From positions 1 through 64,000 of the forward strand of contig CALUZO010000007.1 of NCBI GenBank assembly GCA_944325305.1: a stretch of DNA of 64,000 nt, read 5' to 3'. The position numbers were made by a program, and so were the translations under genes. Below are positions 52,976 through 62,228 of this stretch, piece after piece. The notes beneath the pieces were generated by a model that saw nothing but the letters and a program-made list of their open reading frames with translations, was not told where the DNA came from and searched no databases. This stretch comes from an uncultured Rikenellaceae bacterium. Its GTDB lineage: Bacteria > Bacteroidota > Bacteroidia > Bacteroidales > Rikenellaceae. How positions within the stretch are numbered: the first letter of the stretch is position 1; every line of letters starts with the position of its first letter.

Positions 52976-55303
52976 TCAGAATTTAAAATTCCATGTGATG
53001 GATGGTGTTAACGAGAACAGATAGTATATGTTGGCTTGTATAGTACTGTTGTCGTCATGGCTGAAATATATGGTCCATGGGTTTTTGCGTCCGTAAGCGT
53101 TGTAGAGGGTGAATACGAGTTCGCTTTTCTCCATTCTTTTAGTGGCAAGTTGATGCGAGACCGAAAGGTCGAGCCTGTGATAAGTGGGGTAGCGCGAATT
53201 GTTGCGGCCGGAGTAGACGGGTATGTAGGTGTTGCCGGGCAATGTTTCGCTCCCCACATAGGCTCGTCCGGTGGGGAAGGTGGTGGGTGTTCCGCTTGCC
53301 AGCATCCAGTTGGCCGACAGCATCCAGTTGGCCGACAGCCTGTAATTGGCGACAAGAGAGATGTTGACAGGTTTGTCGTATATCGACTTGTACCACTCTC
53401 CTTCGTTGACAGTGTCGATTTTTTTCATGCTGCGCGTGAGGAAGTATGTGATCCACCCAGTGAGTTTTCCTGTCCTTTTCCGCAGCATGAATTCTATCCC
53501 GTAGGAGTATCCTTTTCCCATGCGTATATCCTCTTCGAGATCGTTGTTGTTCGTAAGCTGGGCGTGGTCTTTAAAGTCGATAGTGTTGCTTATGTCTTTG
53601 TAGTAGGCTTCTAATGAAAACTCGTAATCGCCGTTTTTGATGTTGCGGTAATAGCCTGTGGCGTACTGGTCGCTTATCTGTGGTCGTATGTTCGGCGACG
53701 CTTCGAACCAGGTATTGATGGGGAGACCGGATGCGTTGTTGAGCGCCATTTGCAGAAATTGCGAGGTCCGGGTATAGCTGAGCTTGACAGTCTGCCTATC
53801 GTCGATTCTGTATGATATTCCCAGCCGAGGATCGAGCCGCAGGCGTTTATGATATGCCTTGCCTTTGCGGTATGCTTCTTTGCGGACCGGTTCGTAGTTT
53901 TCGAGAATAGTTATTGGTTGACCGTTTGAGATGTTGTAAAATCTGTTGAGACGAAGTCCTGACCGTATCGAGAACCTCCCGACCGTCAATTCGTTGGAGA
54001 GATAAAAGGCGTCTTCGAACGAGGAGGTCGGCTGGATGTATTTGCTCACGGAAATTGATATCGGTGAATTGGGCGAGTATTCGCCTTTCATTATTTTGTG
54101 GAATATTGCGTGGTATCCTGTTGTCAGCGTATGTCCGTTGCCGTAGTAATAGTTGATGTCGGTCTTGGCTCCGTATGATTTCAGCCACCATGAACCCTTG
54201 TTGGCCAGCTGTTCGACGATATTCATTTCGTAATCGTTGTCAAAACGGCTGCCTGTCAGTGTTATGTCGGCAAAGAGTCTGTGAGTGAGCAGTTGGGTGA
54301 TCCCTAATGTCAGGGTGCGGTTTCCGTATCCGATTGCGGCGTCTTCGATGCCGCAATTGTCGTGTCCTACGTATCCGGAGAGAAAAATTCTGGTATCTGG
54401 CGCGGCTTGCCAGTTTAGGCTGAGGTTGAGGTCGTAGAAATTTATAGTTTTGCCCTTGAGTTCACTGACGAATGGTTTAAATATCTCTAAGTATGTTCTT
54501 CGTCCGGCGGCGAGGAAAGATAGTTTGTCTCTTATGAGGGGGCCTTCGATCAGCATGCGGCTGGAGATAAGGCCGATACCGCCGTTGATGGCGTATTGCT
54601 GCATGTCGCCTTCACGCGTGCGTATATCCACGAGAGACGATAGTCTGCCCCCGTACATGGCCGGTATGTCGCCTTTATAGAGTTTAAGATCGCGGATTAT
54701 GTCGTTGTTGAATATGGAAAAGAATCCGGCGACGTGAGAGGCGTTGTAAATGGTCGCTCCATCGAGCAATATAAGGTTCTGGTCTATATTGCCTCCGCGT
54801 ACGCTGAAACCGCTCGATCCTTCAGAGGTTGCCTGTACGCCAGGAGTAAGTTGTACGGCTTTCAACGGGTCGATCTCTCCGAACAGTGCCGGGAGAGTGC
54901 TTATTTCTTGTGCGGTTAGTCTTTCGGCACCGGTTTCGGTCGTTTCGGTCTTGGTTGTTTGGGCGGAGACCGTGGCTGCATCTATTTGCAGTGCTATTTC
55001 GTTCAGAGATACGTCAATTTCGCAGTCTTTGTCTAATTCGATGTTCCTGTGTTCGTCCGAATATCCGAGGTGGGATATGGTTATGACATATGCGGCGGGA
55101 GGCAGGGCGATTGCAAATTTCCCGATACTGTCTGTCGCAGTGCCTGTGCCGGCGGGAGATACGACGATCGATGCTCTTTGTAGATATTCTCCGGTAGATG
55201 CCGATCTTACCTTGCCCGATAATATGTATTTCTTGCTCTCTGCACAGAAACATGCCGAAGGTAGCAGTATCATGAAAATATATAAGATTCCTATACGGTG
55301 CAT
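52976..55303 (-). CDS. TonB-dependent outer-membrane receptor
   Basis: A 775-residue outer-membrane protein. The signal peptide (1-22) is followed by a carboxypeptidase-regulatory-like/CNA-B domain (KYILSGKVRSASTGEYLQRA, 25-110), a plug domain with FSVRGGNIDQNLILLDGATI and a beta-barrel to the C-terminal Phe. It takes up a ligand across the outer membrane using TonB energy. The ligand is unknown; it is not SusC-like in its plug or length and is paired with DUF4249 rather than SusD. I start at ATG 55303 (MHRIGILYIF). The frame is open to 55399, but a TATATTTG -7 element lies at 55353-55346 within that extension. Confidence 0.93.
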   Translation of the reverse strand: MHRIGILYIFMILLPSACFCAESKKYILSGKVRSASTGEYLQRASIVVSPAGTGTATDSIGKFAIALPPAAYVITISHLGYSDEHRNIELDKDCEIDVSLNEIALQIDAATVSAQTTKTETTETGAERLTAQEISTLPALFGEIDPLKAVQLTPGVQATSEGSSGFSVRGGNIDQNLILLDGATIYNASHVAGFFSIFNNDIIRDLKLYKGDIPAMYGGRLSSLVDIRTREGDMQQYAINGGIGLISSRMLIEGPLIRDKLSFLAAGRRTYLEIFKPFVSELKGKTINFYDLNLSLNWQAAPDTRIFLSGYVGHDNCGIEDAAIGYGNRTLTLGITQLLTHRLFADITLTGSRFDNDYEMNIVEQLANKGSWWLKSYGAKTDINYYYGNGHTLTTGYHAIFHKIMKGEYSPNSPISISVSKYIQPTSSFEDAFYLSNELTVGRFSIRSGLRLNRFYNISNGQPITILENYEPVRKEAYRKGKAYHKRLRLDPRLGISYRIDDRQTVKLSYTRTSQFLQMALNNASGLPINTWFEASPNIRPQISDQYATGYYRNIKNGDYEFSLEAYYKDISNTIDFKDHAQLTNNNDLEEDIRMGKGYSYGIEFMLRKRTGKLTGWITYFLTRSMKKIDTVNEGEWYKSIYDKPVNISLVANYRLSANWMLSANWMLASGTPTTFPTGRAYVGSETLPGNTYIPVYSGRNNSRYPTYHRLDLSVSHQLATKRMEKSELVFTLYNAYGRKNPWTIYFSHDDNSTIQANIYYLFSLTPSITWNFKF

Positions 55304-55345
55304 GAGTGGCGGTGAGTATATATGTCGGAGAGGTAGAGAACTATA

Positions 55346-55353
55346 CAAATATA
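55346..55353 (-). promoter_or_regulatory. -7 element TATATTTG of the TonB receptor operon
   Basis: An exact TAnnTTTG match on the minus strand, 42 bases upstream of ATG 55303. Confidence 0.65.
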
Positions 55354-55487
55354 GTTTAAATAGCTGTTTGTTACAATAGTACAGAGAGTTGTTGTGCAAA
55401 TGCGGGTGTGTGGATTGCCGCAGAGGGGTATAAAGCCTGGATGAGATGAATGTCTGTGTGTACGGAGGCTATGGTGTGCATGAAAAG

Positions 55488-55530
55488 GCAAAAACAAAGC
55501 CTGCTTCTAAAGAGCAGGCTTTGTTTTTGC
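55488..55530 (-). terminator. Terminator of tRNA-Arg
   Basis: A perfect 18-bp stem (55488-55505 with 55513-55530) with a 7-base loop, starting 6 bases past the tRNA end. T-runs lie within the arms. Confidence 0.88.
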
Positions 55531-55536
55531 ACCGTG

Positions 55537-55610
55537 TGACTCCGACAGGATTCAAACCTGTAACCTTTTGATCCGTAGTCAAATGCTCTATTCAGTTGAG
55601 CTACGGAGCC
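55537..55610 (-). tRNA. tRNA-Arg (ACG)
   Basis: A 74-base tRNA. Acceptor arms GGCTCCG and CGGAGTC pair (one G-U) with discriminator A. The anticodon loop is CTACGGA (anticodon ACG, first base expected to be inosine). The T-arm is ACAGGTTTGAATCCTGT. CCA is not encoded. Confidence 0.95.
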
Positions 55611-55743
55611 GTTTGCGGGTGCAAATATAAGTAAAAAACACGAACCCTCAAATTTTTGAAGATATTTTTTCGGAAAGTAAACGTATGTAAATATCGTGGT
55701 TCATGCGATGGAATCAGTAAAACCGTGAACGTCAGTCGCTAAG

Positions 55744-57288
55744 CTATCTGAACGATATGTTTCGGGTGAACGGATTCTCTTCGATGCCGAGATCTTCGAG
55801 ACTTTCGATTTTCTTGCCGGCAACCTTGAAATTGACAAATTCAACGTCTTCAATAATGTGGTCGCTGTCCAGTCCATAAATCTCCGAACCCATCGGGAAG
55901 GTTTCCAGAACGGTGCAATCCTTCACAAGTACATGTTTGATTTGTCCTTTGCCGCTGCGTCGTTTGATGTAAAATTGGAGAATCATCGGTTGACGGTCGC
56001 GGCGATTGCGTTCGATTCTGTTGTTGATGAATCTGATATTTTCGAATGTTGCCCCGTCGAGGCAATATAGCGACATTGCCCGGTCGCATTCGATGATGTC
56101 GTTGTTTTCGAAAAGAATGTCGCTCATCCTGGACGCTTTGCTTTCGGTGCCGACTTTGAGTGAGGATTTTCGTGTGAGGAAAACATTGTCGCGTACGGTT
56201 ATGTCTTTCAGATCGCGAAGAGATCCTGAATTGTTGGTGGTTTTTATCGCTACGTTGTCGTCGCTGCAGTATGCGAAACAATTTTCGATCAGCACACGTA
56301 GCGATGCGTCGGGGTCGAAGCCGTCGGTGTTTGGTACGCTGGCGTCATTCAGAAGTTTTACACCACTGATGGCTACATCTTCCGAATGAAGGATGTGGGT
56401 GTTCCATGAAGCGGGGTCGCGCAGGATGACGCCCTCTATCGTCACATTTCGCGAATTGTGTATGCGGATAAGGTTTGCGCGTCTTCCCTGCGGGCGTACC
56501 TTTGTTCCGCTGCCGTCTATGATTCCGCGTCCTCGTATGTGTACGTTTTCGGCATTTTCCACCAGCAGAAGCCGGCTGAAACTGAAGAATTCTCCGTTGT
56601 CAGAGCCCTGTTTCTCGCTGCGGCCGGGATCGAGCGGGTATGCGTTTTTGTCGGGCACCCCTTTGATCATGGCGCCGTCGGCCAGATATATGTCCGTATT
56701 GCTGCCTATGGTAAGGGTGCCGGTCAGGTAAATGCCACGTGGAAAGAGCAGTGTTTTTCCGGTTTCTGATGCCACGTCCAGGGCATATTGGATGGCTTGG
56801 GTCTGAATGCTCCTGCCAGTGGCGTCGGAGACGAAATCCATTACCGAGAGAACATCTTTGCCGGCAGGTATGCGTTGAGGCTCATTGGCAAATAGAAAGA
56901 GTTTCGCAGTATCGTTTACCGTCAGTACATACCATCCTCGTTCCGGGAGAGTGAAGTTTATGTTGTTGCCTTTTACGGTCGTTTTGATATTGTTGATGGC
57001 GGGACTTACCGTTGCCGAATTGATTGGATGCGGAAAGTTCACATCGATTTTCGTCCGGCCTTCCCCGGCTGTGAAGTCGGCATAGTGTATTTGTTTGAAA
57101 TGTTCTGTGAACAATTCCTGTCCGTCGGCTCTGACCGAGAAAACTGTGCTGGGTAGATGGAAATTTTCCTGTGTCGCGGTCGTAGGTGTGGCGGCGTTAG
57201 CGATCACGCAGCCCGGGCCCAGGACGAATATCGCTCCAAGAAGTGTTTGCAGCATGGCTTTTACTGGCACTGTAAGATTCTTTTTCAT
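55744..57288 (-). CDS. GH28 polygalacturonase-like glycoside hydrolase
   Basis: A 514-residue exported enzyme (signal peptide about 1-33, ending IANAA). An N-terminal beta domain (about 40-130) precedes a right-handed beta-helix of GH28. The catalytic region shows SVPNTDGFDPDASLRVLIEN (cf. the family NTDG motif) and CFAYCSDDNVAIKTT (cf. the DD motif), followed by SSLKVGTESKASRMSDILFE. The acid residues Asp of NTDGFDPD and SDD fit hydrolysis of galacturonan or a similar polymer. The usual GHG motif is replaced by KVGTES, so the substrate may differ from pectin, as in exo-acting members. The long upstream frame (to 57624) lacks coding character; ATG 57288 begins the signal peptide. Confidence 0.9.
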   Translation of the reverse strand: MKKNLTVPVKAMLQTLLGAIFVLGPGCVIANAATPTTATQENFHLPSTVFSVRADGQELFTEHFKQIHYADFTAGEGRTKIDVNFPHPINSATVSPAINNIKTTVKGNNINFTLPERGWYVLTVNDTAKLFLFANEPQRIPAGKDVLSVMDFVSDATGRSIQTQAIQYALDVASETGKTLLFPRGIYLTGTLTIGSNTDIYLADGAMIKGVPDKNAYPLDPGRSEKQGSDNGEFFSFSRLLLVENAENVHIRGRGIIDGSGTKVRPQGRRANLIRIHNSRNVTIEGVILRDPASWNTHILHSEDVAISGVKLLNDASVPNTDGFDPDASLRVLIENCFAYCSDDNVAIKTTNNSGSLRDLKDITVRDNVFLTRKSSLKVGTESKASRMSDILFENNDIIECDRAMSLYCLDGATFENIRFINNRIERNRRDRQPMILQFYIKRRSGKGQIKHVLVKDCTVLETFPMGSEIYGLDSDHIIEDVEFVNFKVAGKKIESLEDLGIEENPFTRNISFR

Positions 57289-57384
57289 TCGAGTTGGATT
57301 AGAAGTTGTCGGAAAGATAATAAATTTTGATGTTTTTTTGGTAAAAACAGTGGTGCGTGTTTCAGCCTCCAGACAGTTATTTTT

Positions 57385-57392
57385 TATATTTG
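57385..57392 (+). promoter_or_regulatory. -7 element TATATTTG upstream of the second GH92 gene
   Basis: An exact TAnnTTTG on the plus strand, 281 bases before ATG 57674. If used, it gives a leader of about 275 bases in which I see no recognised riboswitch. Confidence 0.5.
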
Positions 57393-57673
57393 CAGATGGA
57401 TTACGTGCCTTACGGCTGATTCTGTGCTTGCGATTCGGCGTGCTTACTGTTTGGTCCCCAGTGTGTTTGTCGAACATGTCATGAGTCCGGACGCATATTG
57501 CGGAGATTCCGGTCGGATTGTTTCTCCGTCGCGTCATATTGTAAACTTCGAAGATGGCTTTAGTCGTGTGTGCAACCGATGCCGATATGTCCCGATCCGA
57601 TTCAATCCCATCGGCCTGGAGCAATGGCGTTCTCTCATAGAGGGTAGATATTAATCTAAAAACTTAAATAATA

Positions 57674-59947
57674 ATGCGAAGAGTAATAAGTTTAATGTTT
57701 TGCGGCGTTGTGTCGCTCGGGATGTTGACTGCCCGCGAACAGGCTCCGGTAGATTATGTGAGCGTACTTGTCGGAACGCAGTCCAAGTTCGCCCTTTCGA
57801 CAGGCAATACCTATCCGGCTATCGCCGTGCCGTGGGGGATGAACTTCTGGACCCCGCAGACAGGCAAAATGGGTAACGGATGGACATATCAGTATGACGC
57901 TGACAAAATAAGGGGATTCAAACAGACTCACCAGCCAAGTCCGTGGATGAACGACTACGGCCAGTTCTCCATAATGCCTGTAACGGGTAAACTGGCGGTA
58001 GGTGAAGATGAACGCGCAAGTTGGTTTTCTCATAAGGCCGAGATTGCCCGTCCGTATTATTATTCGGTATATCTTGCCGATCACGATATCACTACCGAAC
58101 TCGCGCCTACCTCGCGTGCGGCCATATTCCGTTTTACATTTCCTGAAAACCTCAATTCATACGTCATTGTAGATGCCTTTGACAGAGGCTCGTTCGTCAA
58201 GATCATGCCCGAACAGAACAGGATCGTAGGCTACACGACGAAAAATTCGGGTGGCGTCCCTAAGAATTTCAAGAATTTTTTCGTAATCCAGTTCGACAAG
58301 CCCTTTACATATAAGGCGGTCAGCAAGGGGAGTGAAGTCTTCGACGGTCAGACAGAGCTGTCGGCGGACCATGTTATGGCCATTATAGGTTTTGCCACTT
58401 CGAGAGGCGAGAAGGTCGAAGCCAGGGTAGCTTCGTCGTTTATCAGCCCCGAACAGGCGGAACTGAATCTCAAGGAGTTGGAGAATAAAACGTTCGAACA
58501 GATCAAACAGCAGGGAAGGGATGAATGGAACGAAGTTCTCGGGCGCATCACAGTCGAAGATGACGATATAGACAATCTGCGCACTTTCTATTCTTGTCTT
58601 TACCGTTCGACGCTTTTCCCGCGTACGCTCTACGAGTATAACGCCGACGGAGAGGTGGTGCATTACAGCCCCTACAACGGAGAGGTCCTGCCCGGATATA
58701 TGTTCGGCGATACGGGGTTCTGGGACACTTTCCGCAGCCTTTTCCCCTTGCTTAATCTGATCTATCCCTCCATGAACCTGAAGATGCAGGAATGGCTCGT
58801 GAATGCTGCGAAAGAGAGCGGATTCCTGCCGGAATGGTCAAGCCCCGGCCATCGCAACTGCATGATAGGCAATAACTCGGCATCGGTAGTGGCCGACGCC
58901 TACATCAAGGGGTTGCGCGGATATGATACGGAAAGCCTTTGGAACGCCATGATGAACGCTACGACGAACCATCTTGCCGGCTCTGCGTCTGGACGCGTCG
59001 GATGTGAATATTACAATGATATGGGATATATCCCCAATAATGTCGGAATTAGCCAAAGCGTGGCCCGTACACTCGAATATGCATACAACGACTGGACGAT
59101 ATATCGGTTCGGGAAGGCTATAGGAAAACCGGATGAAGAGCTCGAGGTGTTTAAACAGAGAGCCTTGAATTATAAGAATGTCTATGATCCGGCGCGCAAA
59201 CTGATGGTCGGCCGTGACGACAAGGGCGTATTCAATCCGGATTTCGTGCCCGAAGACTGGAGCCGTGACTTCACCGAAGGTAACAGCTGGCACTGGAGTT
59301 TCTGCGTGTTCCACGACCCACAAGGACTTATCGATCTTATGGGCGGGGAGAAAGAGTTCAATATGATGATGGATTCGGTATTTGTCATTCCGAGCTATTA
59401 CGGCATGACCAGTCGCGGAATGATACATGAGATGCGCGAAATGCAGGTTATGGACATGGGCCAGTACGCTCACGGCAACCAACCCATACAGCACATGGTC
59501 TATATGTATAATTACTCGGGCCAGCCCTGGAAAACACAGTATTGGACACGCGAAATAATGGATAAACTATACAATCCCAATCCGGACGGCTACTGCGGCG
59601 ACGAGGACAACGGACAGACCTCGGCATGGTACGTCTTCTCGGCCATGGGATTCTATCCCGTATGCCCCGGGTCCGACGAATATATACTCGGTTCGCCACT
59701 GTTCCGCAAAGTGACTGTGAAACTCGAGAACGGTAAGTCGCTGCAACTCGCAGCCGATAACAACAGCCCGGAAACCCGTTATGTCAATTCCGTAAAGATT
59801 AACGGAAAGATTTACGACAAGAACTATTTCACACACGGACAACTGACTTCCGGTGCCCGAATAAATTACGTCATGTCTGAAGAACCCAACAAAAAACGCG
59901 GTACTACAACTGATTCTTATCCCTATTCATTCTCCAACGAACAATAA
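57674..59947 (+). CDS. GH92 alpha-mannosidase-like, exported
   Basis: A 757-residue GH92 enzyme with a Sec signal peptide (1-20, cleavage after LTA) and no lipobox cysteine. The N-terminal domain reads VDYVSVLVGTQSKFALSTGN. The catalytic domain has FGDTGFWDTFRSLFPLLNL, SSPGHRNCMIGNNSASVVAD, FTEGNSWHWSFCVFHDPQGL and CGDEDNGQTSAWYVFSAMGF, all standard GH92 blocks with the active-site Glu and Asp residues. It differs from the lipoprotein GH92 at 48.5 kb in anchoring and N-terminal sequence, suggesting a different linkage or compartment. The next gene starts 12 bases downstream, forming a two-gene operon with the EEP-family hydrolase. Confidence 0.95.
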   Translation: MRRVISLMFCGVVSLGMLTAREQAPVDYVSVLVGTQSKFALSTGNTYPAIAVPWGMNFWTPQTGKMGNGWTYQYDADKIRGFKQTHQPSPWMNDYGQFSIMPVTGKLAVGEDERASWFSHKAEIARPYYYSVYLADHDITTELAPTSRAAIFRFTFPENLNSYVIVDAFDRGSFVKIMPEQNRIVGYTTKNSGGVPKNFKNFFVIQFDKPFTYKAVSKGSEVFDGQTELSADHVMAIIGFATSRGEKVEARVASSFISPEQAELNLKELENKTFEQIKQQGRDEWNEVLGRITVEDDDIDNLRTFYSCLYRSTLFPRTLYEYNADGEVVHYSPYNGEVLPGYMFGDTGFWDTFRSLFPLLNLIYPSMNLKMQEWLVNAAKESGFLPEWSSPGHRNCMIGNNSASVVADAYIKGLRGYDTESLWNAMMNATTNHLAGSASGRVGCEYYNDMGYIPNNVGISQSVARTLEYAYNDWTIYRFGKAIGKPDEELEVFKQRALNYKNVYDPARKLMVGRDDKGVFNPDFVPEDWSRDFTEGNSWHWSFCVFHDPQGLIDLMGGEKEFNMMMDSVFVIPSYYGMTSRGMIHEMREMQVMDMGQYAHGNQPIQHMVYMYNYSGQPWKTQYWTREIMDKLYNPNPDGYCGDEDNGQTSAWYVFSAMGFYPVCPGSDEYILGSPLFRKVTVKLENGKSLQLAADNNSPETRYVNSVKINGKIYDKNYFTHGQLTSGARINYVMSEEPNKKRGTTTDSYPYSFSNEQ

Positions 59948-59959
59948 ATAACACAAGCT

Positions 59960-60907
59960 ATGAAGTCGTATAATTTAAAAAAGGTTTTGGTCGGTCTGGC
60001 CCTGGTTGCCGGTATGTTTTCGGTCGCACAAGCGCAGAAACTCAATGTTGCATCTTATAATATCAGGCAGGCTAACAGCGGCGATGCCAAAGCCGGGAAC
60101 GGCTGGGAACGGCGTGCTCCGATAGTATGTCAGTTGATACGTTTCCACGATTTCGATATATTCGGATCGCAGGAGGTTTACAATAGCCAGTTGAACGATA
60201 TGCTGGAGTTGTTGCCCGAATACTCATATATCGGTGTCGGCCGTGACGACGGAGAAACCAAAGGCGAATATTCGCCGATATTCTATAAAAAAGAGAGGTT
60301 CCAGTTGCTGAAGTCGGGGCATTTCTGGCTTTCCGAAAATACGGATTATCCGAATAAAGGGTGGGATGCGGTGTTGCCGCGCATCTGTACGTGGGGCCAG
60401 TTCAAGGACAAGGAGTCGGGCCTGCGTTTCTGGTTTTTCAATCTTCACATGGATCATGTCGGTGTCGAAGCCCGCAGGCAAAGCGCTCTGCTCGTGTTGG
60501 ATAAAATAAAGGAGATGTGCGGGAAAGACCCTGTTATACTTACCGGAGATTTCAATGTAGACCAGAGGCATCAAAGCTATGCCGTACTGAAAGATTCGGG
60601 AATTCTCGAGGATTCGTATCTCAAAGCTGAAATAAACTACAGTACGAACGGTACCTTCAACGATTACGATCCGAATCTTTTTACGGATAGCCGCATCGAT
60701 CATATTTTCGTAAGTCCGATGTTCAAGGTAGAACGTTATGGCGTGCTGACCGATAGCTACTGGACGAAAAAAGATTCGGGGAAAACAGTGAATTCGGCAA
60801 ATTTCCCCAAGGAGGTGTCGTTGGCTGATTATGAATTGAGAGTGCCTTCCGACCATTACCCTGTTAAGGTCGAGTTGATATACGACAAAAAACAGTCGAG
60901 GCGATAA
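59960..60907 (+). CDS. Exported endonuclease/exonuclease/phosphatase-family hydrolase
   Basis: A 315-residue secreted protein (signal peptide 1-25, cleavage after AQA) of the DNase I-like EEP fold. Metal and catalytic residues are visible: Asn in VASYNIRQAN, Glu in FGSQEVYN, His in FNLHMDHVG, Asp/Asn in LTGDFNVDQ, Asp-His in RIDHIFVS and the terminal His in PSDHYPV. Such Bacteroidetes proteins are usually annotated as phosphodiesterases or phosphatases. Its tight coupling to a GH92 gene suggests it acts on phosphorylated or phosphodiester-linked mannose glycans, but this is inference. Confidence 0.88.
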   Translation: MKSYNLKKVLVGLALVAGMFSVAQAQKLNVASYNIRQANSGDAKAGNGWERRAPIVCQLIRFHDFDIFGSQEVYNSQLNDMLELLPEYSYIGVGRDDGETKGEYSPIFYKKERFQLLKSGHFWLSENTDYPNKGWDAVLPRICTWGQFKDKESGLRFWFFNLHMDHVGVEARRQSALLVLDKIKEMCGKDPVILTGDFNVDQRHQSYAVLKDSGILEDSYLKAEINYSTNGTFNDYDPNLFTDSRIDHIFVSPMFKVERYGVLTDSYWTKKDSGKTVNSANFPKEVSLADYELRVPSDHYPVKVELIYDKKQSRR

Positions 60908-60915
60908 TATTTTTG

Positions 60916-60976
60916 CACCCAACGAGAAGATGCCGGACGATTCATATCGAATCGTCCGGCATCTTCTCGTTGGGTG
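60916..60976. terminator. 28-bp perfect hairpin after the EEP-hydrolase gene
   Basis: Arms 60916-60943 and 60949-60976 with a 5-base loop, placed between the convergent EEP-hydrolase and XRE regulator genes. A/T-rich flanks allow bidirectional termination. Confidence 0.88.
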
Positions 60977-61063
60977 TTTCTGGTTGACGTTTATCCCGTA
61001 TCATGGCGATTGCACCTGAAATTTCAGCATGCAAAGTATTTTATAATGTTTTCCAGGTGTGGA

Positions 61064-61528
61064 TCACTCTCCACCTTCGAGCTCTTTTATCCGGTTTTTG
61101 AGTTTGCTTGCCTCGTCGAGAAGTGATATCTGCTGTTCAACAAGATTGCTTATTCTAATCTGCAGAGTTTGTATGATATCGCTGTATTCCCTCATCATTT
61201 TAGAATTTTCTCGTTCTATCTGAAGATATTTCTCGGTGTAAATGATGTCGGAAGCGATATTGCCCCTCATCTGGTTAACAGGATAGTTTGTCGGATAAAC
61301 TGTCATGTCTCCATTACCCGTTAGCAGCCATTCTTTACTGATGGAAAAAGCCTCCTGGAACCTGTCGGCAAATTTCTCAGAGATTGCAAACCTGCCGTTT
61401 ACTATATCGGAGATATAGTTGGGATTGTAGCCCATTTTTCTTGCTATTTTTTGATAGTTTCCGGCACCGTCAATACCTTTTTCTTTGAGAAACATGAGCG
61501 CATTTTTCAACCTTTCTGCCTGTGTCAT
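61064..61528 (-). CDS. XRE-family transcriptional regulator with C-terminal coiled coil
   Basis: A 154-residue protein resembling phage repressors. A helix-turn-helix domain (about 5-70) contains NYQKIARKMGYNPNYISDIV, followed by SISKEWLLTGNGDM, a common end of XRE domains in Bacteroidetes. A linker leads to a C-terminal coiled coil (105-150, leucine-rich heptads) for oligomerisation. There is no peptidase domain, so it is not a LexA/CI-type self-cleaving repressor. No prophage genes are adjacent. It is divergent from a DKNYY lipoprotein gene. Two GTACGTA copies in the intergenic region are candidate operators. Confidence 0.85.
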   Translation of the reverse strand: MTQAERLKNALMFLKEKGIDGAGNYQKIARKMGYNPNYISDIVNGRFAISEKFADRFQEAFSISKEWLLTGNGDMTVYPTNYPVNQMRGNIASDIIYTEKYLQIERENSKMMREYSDIIQTLQIRISNLVEQQISLLDEASKLKNRIKELEGGE

Positions 61529-61560
61529 ATGGAGAATACCTATATTAATTTACAAAAAAC

Positions 61561-61588
61561 GTACGTATATTTGTATTATTTGTACGTA
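61561..61588. promoter_or_regulatory. Candidate operator pair GTACGTA, 21 bases apart
   Basis: GTACGTA occurs at 61561-61567 and 61582-61588, spaced two helical turns, 33-60 bases upstream of the XRE gene start. Each contains a palindromic GTAC core, and the sites flank a plus-strand TATATTTG (61566-61573). This is a plausible autoregulatory site. Confidence 0.4.
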
Positions 61589-61772
61589 ATGCGTATAATT
61601 GCAGATGTATTTCTAATCAAAAATACAAAAAACTCTTTTATAAACAATGTATCGAAAGGGTATTATGATATTCCGTACAATTATGTTTTATGAAAATCGG
61701 AATATTGTATGATCTTGATTTTGTTTATGCGGCGATCCGACGTATCTTTATGCAATAATAATGCGTTGTCAT

Positions 61773-62228
61773 ATGAAAAGGATAACATTTATTGCGGTTG
61801 TCGTATGTATTGTTTTTGGGGCGACATCCTGCGCTGTATGGAGAGGTCCGCATCCAATGGCCGGGCCAGGACATGTTCCACATGGTCACAAGGCGCCGCC
61901 GACTGCCAAAATGCCGCGACCGGCACGCCATGAACCGCCAATACGTGAAAGAATAGATCCTCGCGGTCTGTATACCAGAGATGCCAGGAATGTCTATTAT
62001 CAAGGTAAAAAGGTTGCTAAGGCATCGGTTTCTTCTTTTGTAGACCTGGGTTCGGGTTACGGGAAAGATATGGTAAACGTTTATTATCAGGGGCGTAGGA
62101 TCAAGGCTTTGTCGTCATCGTTTGTTAACCTGGGGAGAGGCTATGCCAGAGATGCAAAGAATGTTTATTATCTCGGAAAGATTGTCAGAGGTGCTTCTCC
62201 TGATTCATTTCGCACGCCTCGCCGCTGA
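61773..62228 (+). CDS. DKNYY-repeat lipoprotein
   Basis: A 151-residue lipoprotein (lipobox GATSC, Cys20). A Pro/His-rich linker (22-60) is followed by three repeats of the DKNYY type: RDARNVYYQGKKV, KDMVNVYYQGRRI and RDAKNVYYLGKIV, spaced about 30 residues and joined by SSSFV-type segments. DKNYY proteins are cell-envelope proteins of unknown function. ATG 61773 is chosen; a TATCTTTA element lies at 61743-61750. The gene is divergent from the XRE regulator. Confidence 0.85.
   Translation: MKRITFIAVVVCIVFGATSCAVWRGPHPMAGPGHVPHGHKAPPTAKMPRPARHEPPIRERIDPRGLYTRDARNVYYQGKKVAKASVSSFVDLGSGYGKDMVNVYYQGRRIKALSSSFVNLGRGYARDAKNVYYLGKIVRGASPDSFRTPRR

Noticed and set aside
52976..55303. SusC-type receptor of a polysaccharide utilisation locus
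   Set aside because: Its length and partner (DUF4249, not SusD) fit the non-Sus TonB receptor class.
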